Shown here in pieces: positions 59,328-64,000 of a DNA stretch of 64,000 bases. The stretch's first letter is position 1. Each line of letters opens with the position of its first letter. A model generated the notes under the pieces. It had not been told where the DNA came from and made no database searches. It worked only from the letters and a program-made list of their open reading frames with translations. The stretch spans positions 191,357-255,356 of the forward strand of contig CABUHE010000001.1 in NCBI GenBank assembly GCA_902491375.1. Reading direction: 5' to 3'. Made by a program: the position numbers and the translations under genes. The stretch comes from an uncultured Prevotella sp. (GTDB lineage Bacteria; Bacteroidota; Bacteroidia; Bacteroidales; Bacteroidaceae).

Positions 59328-60533
59328 TTATTTTATTCTGTTTTTGTCGAGGAAAACTCTGAAACTGTCGTGGTAGCCGTTGAATACGTTGATGTCAACC
59401 TCGCCGTGTATTCCGTTTACCCGTCCGTCAGGACATAACTGCCAGAATACGAGTCTGACATCAGGCTTGTATTCTCCATATCTGGCTATCCATACCTGAT
59501 AATTCTTTAAGATGTCGGGTGCCGACGGCAGATATTTGTTTACAAACTGTTGGCTGACGTATAGGATAGGGCGCACTCCTGTGCGTCTTTCAACTATGTT
59601 GAGCCACGTTCGTATTCTGCTGAACATTGCGCTGACTCCACCCATCTTCTTTATCTGTGAGTACGTAGGCTCTACATCCAGGACAGGAGGAAAGTCGCCT
59701 CTGCTGAACCTTGAGTGGCGCAGAAAGTAATAAGCCTGCTTCGTTGCCTGCGAAGTTGTAGAGAAGAAGTGGTACGCTCCGCACGGAATCCCGTGGTTGC
59801 GGGCCTGCCGGTAGTCTGCAAGATAGTATGGATTGCGCACGCTTGCGCCTTCAGTCGACTTTATGTAAATGAATGAGACGGGATAGTCAACCTTACCACT
59901 TACCTTCTTCCGGCTTATACTGCCTAGGTGGGTTATGCGCAGCCTGCTCCAGTTGATTGCATATTTCTTTTTCCCCCGTCCGTGCTGATAGCGCGAGATG
60001 TCTATACCATAAATGCGTTCGGCGGTGTAAGTCATCCGCTCTCCGCGGTATTTGTTGTTCTTCCATTCGCCGACTTTAGCCTTTCCTTTTGCGTCGATGC
60101 CGCATCCGAAGCCGTTGCGTGCGCCATTGGTCCATGCTCCGTCATAGTAACTGCCGTCGCGTCCGCTGAATGTGCCGTGTCCGTCAGGTATGAATTTTGC
60201 GTTAAGTTCACCTTTGTATGTTCCTGTAGAGTCGCTTACTGTGCCCTTAACTATGCTGTCGCAGTTCCATAGTGCGGTTACGGTGTGTCCTAATGAGTCG
60301 GTTGTTGTGCCGTATCCGTGTCTCTTTCCGTCTTTCCATTGTCCGCTGTAAACGGTGCTGTCTTTGTAAGTCAGTACTCCATAGCCGTTGTATTTGCCGT
60401 TGGAGAGTTCTCCCTGGTAGCGGTATTCACCGTTTACTATAACGCCGGTTTCATCTGATGTGTGCCGGCTGCATGCTGAGAGCAGCGTCATGAAAAGAAT
60501 TACTGCTGTTAATGCTAAAACCGACTTTTTCAT
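59328..60533 (-). CDS. MORN-repeat GH25 muramidase lipoprotein
   Basis: 401 residues with lipobox LLSAC (lipid Cys21). Residues about 36-165 hold several MORN repeats (YQGELSNGKYNGYGVLTYKDS, YSGQWKDGKRHGYGT, YDGAWTNGARNGFG). The GH25 lysozyme domain (175-395) has the catalytic acids: YGIDISRYQ (Asp178), VLDVEPT (Asp286, Glu288), EVDINVF (Asp380). GH25 enzymes cut the glycan strands of peptidoglycan; MORN repeats usually bind lipids or partners. It overlaps the preceding gene by four bases and ends the inositol-synthase operon. Confidence 0.9.
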   Translation of the reverse strand: MKKSVLALTAVILFMTLLSACSRHTSDETGVIVNGEYRYQGELSNGKYNGYGVLTYKDSTVYSGQWKDGKRHGYGTTTDSLGHTVTALWNCDSIVKGTVSDSTGTYKGELNAKFIPDGHGTFSGRDGSYYDGAWTNGARNGFGCGIDAKGKAKVGEWKNNKYRGERMTYTAERIYGIDISRYQHGRGKKKYAINWSRLRITHLGSISRKKVSGKVDYPVSFIYIKSTEGASVRNPYYLADYRQARNHGIPCGAYHFFSTTSQATKQAYYFLRHSRFSRGDFPPVLDVEPTYSQIKKMGGVSAMFSRIRTWLNIVERRTGVRPILYVSQQFVNKYLPSAPDILKNYQVWIARYGEYKPDVRLVFWQLCPDGRVNGIHGEVDINVFNGYHDSFRVFLDKNRIK

Positions 60534-61594
60534 TTCATGAGTCTTTTAAGTCTGAAGCCTGCGTATGTAGGTCTGATTATTCTTCCGTTTACGCTTATTC
60601 CTGCAAACTGTCCGTTACGGTTGAATACTGCTGAACCGTCTGGCGTAAGCAGTCGTGGCAGGTTGTGCCTGTGCTTGTTCAGCATGCAGCCTTTGAACAC
60701 TTTGGGCTTAGCGTTTTCCGGATTGTATTTGTATTGAGTGCATCCCGGCAGCGCAGCAGCGTAAATGCTGTCGCCTTCAGACGGCGATGGCGTGAACCAC
60801 TTGTGCATGTTTATTGCTGAGAAACCGTCAGGCAGTTCCTCGTCAGCAGTCTGCAACAGTCTGAGCGGTGCGGTTTTGGTTAGAGTAAGGATGTTGCAAG
60901 GCGTGCGTACAATGCTGTCAGTTGTGTCGTCGTAACGATACAGCAGGGTGTATCTCGTAACAAGTCTGATTTCAGCCTTTTTGCCTTTTGCCATTGCATT
61001 AAGCCTTTTCTCAACCTCTTCGGCTTCGGTTTCTTGTTTCTTTATTTCTTCCGCATAGGCTGCCATGATGTTGTATCCGTCGTCGCTGACGTTGTGTACT
61101 CTCATGTAATAGTCTGTTTCTTCTACCTTACGTTTGAGTTTTTTTATCGTCATCGATAGTCTTTCAGCAGTCTTTTTTATAATGCTGTCCATGCTTCTGT
61201 TGGCCATAGCGATATTCTTCTCGACGATGCTGTCGCCGTTTGCAGTAACCAGCAGACCCGGACAGGCCGCAACAAGCGGATATTTGTTTACCCAGCAGCC
61301 TGTGGAGTATGTCTTTGTTGTTACGTCATTGTCGGCTTTTGTACTCATACCTTCGGGCAAACAGCTGTCGCCGAGGCACTTAAACCATATCACAGGTTTA
61401 CCGTCTGCGCATATCTGGTAATACGATTCACACTCTATCAAAGCCACGCTGCGCTCCATCCTGTCGGTCGAGAACGGGATAAACGTGGCTGCGTATATAA
61501 CAAATACAATCGCTGCCAATGCGATTGGTAGCGATTGTAATATTATTTGTAGTGTTGATTTTCTTTTGTCAGTCAATTTCTTCATCAGCTTCAT
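60530..61594 (-). CDS. Membrane-anchored trypsin-fold protein, apparently without catalytic residues
   Basis: 354 residues; ATG 61585 (MKKLTD) is an alternative start. One membrane span (about 16-40) and then a domain with the layout of trypsin-like peptidases: STGCWVNKYPLVAACPG (98-112) where a TxxHV-type catalytic His is expected but absent, and TPDGSAVFNRNGQFAGI (317-334) where the Ser of GxSGxP reads Asp. A helical, Lys/Glu-rich insertion (about 130-205) lies between. So it looks like a pseudo-protease (inference from motif position). It overlaps the inositol-synthase gene by 26 bp and the GH25 gene by 4 bp. Confidence 0.6.
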   Translation of the reverse strand: MKLMKKLTDKRKSTLQIILQSLPIALAAIVFVIYAATFIPFSTDRMERSVALIECESYYQICADGKPVIWFKCLGDSCLPEGMSTKADNDVTTKTYSTGCWVNKYPLVAACPGLLVTANGDSIVEKNIAMANRSMDSIIKKTAERLSMTIKKLKRKVEETDYYMRVHNVSDDGYNIMAAYAEEIKKQETEAEEVEKRLNAMAKGKKAEIRLVTRYTLLYRYDDTTDSIVRTPCNILTLTKTAPLRLLQTADEELPDGFSAINMHKWFTPSPSEGDSIYAAALPGCTQYKYNPENAKPKVFKGCMLNKHRHNLPRLLTPDGSAVFNRNGQFAGISVNGRIIRPTYAGFRLKRLMK

Positions 61595-62873
61595 ATCCGC
61601 CCATTTCCCTTATGGCGTTTTTCAGCATTGTGTATTGTTGGAATAAGTCGTGCACTGGCTCATGCTCGTCGTCGTGCATCGGACTCTTGAGATAGAACGA
61701 CAGCCATGTCTGGATGCCTTTCTTTCCTGCACGCAGTGCAAGGTCGCTGAACAGTGCAAGGTCAAGCACCAGCGGTGCTGCCAGTATTGAGTCTTTGCAC
61801 AGGAAGTCAACCTTTATCTGCATAGGATAGCCCATCCAGCCGAAGATGTCGATGTTGTCCCATCCCTCTTTGTCGTCATTGCGCGGCGGATAGTAGTTGA
61901 TACGTACTTTGTGGAAGATGTCGCCGTAGAGATCAGGATACTCGTCTTTCTTAAGTATTGTGTCGATAACGCCGAGTTTGCTGACTTCTTTTGTCTTGAA
62001 GTTCTCCGGCACGTCGAGTACAAGACCGTCGCGGTTGCCGAGGATGTTGGTTGAGAACCATCCTTTCACTCCGAGCATACGTGTGCGGAATGCCGTTGAG
62101 AGTACGGTCTTCATCATGGTCTGTCCCGTCTTGAAGTCTTTTCCTGCTATCGGCATGCCTGTCTTTTCGGCATACTGCCACATTGCCGGAATGTCAAGGC
62201 AGGTGTTTGGTGCGCCCATTACGAACGGTGCGCCTTCGCTCAGAGCTGCATAGGCGTAGCACATTGATGGTGATATGTGCTCACGGTCGTCGTCCTTCAT
62301 GGCTTTTTCAAAAGCCTCCAGACTGTCATGCACTTCCTTGTAGCGCGGAACATATATCTCGGTTGAGGCTGCCCAGACTACAACTACGCGGCTGCATCCG
62401 TTCTTTTCTTTGAACGTGCGTATGTCCTTGCGCGCCTCTTCCATCAGTTGCCAGCGTGTCAGTTTTGTGTCTTTTGTCCATGTCCCTTCTATTGCTTTCA
62501 CATAGTCGGGGTCGTATATGCCGCGCATCGGAGTTATATTCTCAAGCTCCTCCTTTACAGGATATATGTCTCTGTCTTTTAGTACTTCAGCGTGCATCGC
62601 GCTTTCAAAGGCGTTGTCTGGCAGAATGTCCCATGCTCCGAATACAATGTCGTCGAGACTTGGCATAGGTACTATTTCTGCGATGTGCTTATATTCAGCC
62701 TTGTCGCCTTTGCCTACGCGTATCTTCGCCATTTGCGTTATTGAGCCGACAGGTTTACCCATGCCTTTGCGTATCATCAGCACGCCGGTTATGAATGTTG
62801 AGCTTACGGCTCCTAGGCCGACACAAAGAATGCCCAATTTGCCTTCAGACGGTTTTACACTGTTTTTGTTCAT
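61569..62873 (-). CDS. ino1: Inositol-3-phosphate synthase
   Basis: 434 residues. Rossmann-type NAD site GILCVGLGAVSSTFITGVL (residues about 13-31), and the INO1 signatures VVVWAASTEIYVPRY, PFVMGAPNTCLDIPAM, GKDFKTGQTMMKTVL (active-site lysines), and FLCKDSILAAPLVLDLALF. Converts glucose 6-phosphate to inositol 3-phosphate, the precursor of inositol lipids, which Bacteroidetes make. Operon leader of the pseudo-protease and GH25 genes; a weak -7 element (TACTTTCG) lies at 62945-62952 on the minus strand. Confidence 0.95.
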   Translation of the reverse strand: MNKNSVKPSEGKLGILCVGLGAVSSTFITGVLMIRKGMGKPVGSITQMAKIRVGKGDKAEYKHIAEIVPMPSLDDIVFGAWDILPDNAFESAMHAEVLKDRDIYPVKEELENITPMRGIYDPDYVKAIEGTWTKDTKLTRWQLMEEARKDIRTFKEKNGCSRVVVVWAASTEIYVPRYKEVHDSLEAFEKAMKDDDREHISPSMCYAYAALSEGAPFVMGAPNTCLDIPAMWQYAEKTGMPIAGKDFKTGQTMMKTVLSTAFRTRMLGVKGWFSTNILGNRDGLVLDVPENFKTKEVSKLGVIDTILKKDEYPDLYGDIFHKVRINYYPPRNDDKEGWDNIDIFGWMGYPMQIKVDFLCKDSILAAPLVLDLALFSDLALRAGKKGIQTWLSFYLKSPMHDDEHEPVHDLFQQYTMLKNAIREMGGYEADEEID

Positions 62874-63080
62874 TTTCTTTATTAGTAGTATTTCTAGATC
62901 TATGATATTTCCTGCTTATTTCCCGTTGGCAGGATTCATCTTGCGAAAGTACAAAAAAACATTCATAGGCGTATCCCTTTTTTGATTTTTTTTATTTGCT
63001 TTGAAGTGAAAAAGTATGTGGCAGAGTCAACTAGCAAGTGCAACATTACGGAAAATCTCTGGAATATCCGCCAAATTGCA

Positions 63081-63181
63081 GCAGATTAACGCAACAGGAT
63101 TTGATAATTAGGGAGTTAGAAGAAAAACGCAGAAGTTGGGCAGACAGTTGAAAACCGTCTTAAAGCAGATTAAAGCAAAAG
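63081..63181 (+). repeat. Direct repeats upstream of the integrase (possible arm sites)
   Basis: GCAGATTAACGCAACAG (63081-63097) recurs as GCAGATTAAAGCAAAAG (63165-63181), 15 of 17 identical. An ACCGT/ACGGT inverted pair lies nearby (63149-63190). Such repeats near a tyrosine recombinase gene are often arm-type binding sites. The rest of 62874-63315 shows no gene. Confidence 0.5.
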
Positions 63182-63288
63182 AACGGTTTCCTAATCATTA
63201 CCCGATGAAAGTGCAGATTTAACAGTCCCTGTTTCATTTTGCGGCGTTCTGCGCAGCTTTGCTTATCAATAGGTAACTCGTTGATTTA

Positions 63289-63296
63289 TAGTTTTG
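63289..63296 (+). promoter_or_regulatory. -7 element of the integrase gene
   Basis: TAGTTTTG, 19 nt before the ATG at 63316. Confidence 0.5.
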
Positions 63297-63315
63297 CAAC
63301 CAAAAAGAAACGAGT

Positions 63316-64000
63316 ATGGCAAGAAGCACATTCAAGGTGCTGTTCTACGTGAACGGCAGTAAGGAAAAGAACGGAATTGTCCCCATCATGGGACGAGTTA
63401 CAATCAACGGAACGGTAGCACAGTTCAGCTGCAAACGGACTATCCCGAAAGAGCTTTGGGATGCCAAAGGGAACAAGGCAAAGGGCAAGAGTATGGAAGC
63501 GAGGGAAACCAATCTTGTGCTTGACAACATCAAGGCTCAAATCATCAAGCATTACCAGCGTATATCCGACCGTGAAGCGTATGTAACGGCAGAAATGGTA
63601 CGCAATGCCTATCAGGGATTGGGCGGTGAGTATGAAACATTGCTCGGTGCTTTCGATAAGGAAAATGAAGTGTTCAAGAAGCGTGTCGGAAAAGACAGGG
63701 TCAGGGCTACCTATATGGCAAGGGTACGGGCAAGAAACCATGTAGCGGCATTCATCAGGTCACATTACAAGCGGAACGACATCTCCATGCCTGAACTTAC
63801 GTCCGACTTCATCAAGGAGTTCGCCGTGTTCCTTTCCAACGAAGCCGGACTGCACAACGGTTCGATATGGGAAAACTGCATGTGGCTGAAAGGTGTGGTG
63901 ATGCGAGCGCATTTCAACGGACATATACCGAGAAATCCGTTTGCCCAGTTCCATATAAGCCCGAACACGAAAGAGCGTGAATATCTGACGGAGAATGAGT
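63316..64000 (+). CDS. Tyrosine-type site-specific recombinase (integrase), N-terminal part
   Basis: The frame opens at ATG 63316 (MARSTFKVLFYVNGSKEKNGIV) and runs off the right edge after 228 residues. The N-terminal arm-binding region (PIMGRVTINGTVAQFSCKRTIPKELWDAKGNKAKGKS) and the following SAM-like core-binding region (TYMARVRARNHVAAFIRSHYKRNDISM...FIKEFAVFLSNEAGLHNGSIWENCMWLK) are the Bacteroidetes mobile-element integrase layout. The catalytic R-H-R-Y domain is outside the window. It marks the left end of an integrative element extending rightward. Confidence 0.93.
   Translation, partial: MARSTFKVLFYVNGSKEKNGIVPIMGRVTINGTVAQFSCKRTIPKELWDAKGNKAKGKSMEARETNLVLDNIKAQIIKHYQRISDREAYVTAEMVRNAYQGLGGEYETLLGAFDKENEVFKKRVGKDRVRATYMARVRARNHVAAFIRSHYKRNDISMPELTSDFIKEFAVFLSNEAGLHNGSIWENCMWLKGVVMRAHFNGHIPRNPFAQFHISPNTKEREYLTENE

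Overview
The window is chromosomal DNA from a member of the Bacteroidales, most likely Prevotellaceae. Supporting signs are: promoters of the Bacteroidetes type (TAnnTTTG at -7, often TTG or TTTG about 20 bp upstream), a SusC/SusD pair, families largely confined to Bacteroidetes (DUF4294, DUF4302, NigD-like, PCMD), a Prevotella-style C-terminal tail on a secreted protein, a tRNA gene without encoded CCA, and inositol-lipid genes. It is mostly core genome. The last ~700 bp enters an integrative element that continues beyond the right edge.

Layout. 1-5 kb: recO (partial), tRNA-Glu, rpsT, a sirtuin, then three consecutive FKBP-type prolyl isomerases predicted for cytoplasm, lipoprotein and periplasm. 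5-8.3 kb: an Lrp-type regulator, a fusion of a class I glutamine-amidotransferase-like hydrolase with an M19 dipeptidase, and a glutaminyl-cyclase-like M28 lipoprotein. 8.6-16.9 kb: DUF4294 protein, PAP2 enzyme, epimerase, CoA-transferase, PH-domain protein, radC, glycosyltransferase, efp. 17-22.3 kb: rpmH, PASTA protein, rluD, ddl, acyltransferase, NigD-like lipoprotein. 22.5-30.8 kb: helix-hairpin-helix protein, sodium symporter, VanZ, CYTH, a 45-residue membrane protein, prfB, acyl-CoA ligase, M20 hydrolase. 31-37 kb: a 1,421-residue dehydratase activase and gpmI. 37.7-47.2 kb: a five-gene SusC/SusD operon with a zinc metallopeptidase and no glycosidase. 48.3-57.9 kb: ferritin, PCMD and BamA-like pair, pta-ackA, a PfkB kinase, a LytS/LytTR pair and a beta-barrel protein. 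58-62.9 kb: LpxH-like phosphatase, SufT-like protein, and an overlapping operon of inositol-phosphate synthase, a trypsin-fold protein that seems to lack its catalytic residues, and a MORN-GH25 lipoprotein. 63-64 kb: tyrosine recombinase.

The most unusual structure is not a gene. Six intergenic spaces (near 8.4, 14.2, 22.4, 29.5, 37.4 and 55.0 kb) each carry three or four tandem copies of a 22-bp imperfect palindrome with core AAAAGATGCCCTTTT, followed by a 24-bp tail like TTGATAATAAGGATGTT. All six point the same way on the + strand whatever the direction of the flanking genes. A seventh, decayed array near 47.9 kb keeps the 22-bp register. I do not recognise it as a named family.

Metabolically the window fits an anaerobic fermenter: gpmI (glycolysis), pta-ackA (acetate and ATP), a succinate/acetate-type CoA-transferase, and a radical-type dehydratase activase. 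Peptide use is a second theme: fused C26-M19 hydrolase, M28 cyclase-like protein, M20 hydrolase, and a SusCD operon with a metallopeptidase. Inositol-3-phosphate synthase and the PAP2 enzyme suggest inositol lipids.
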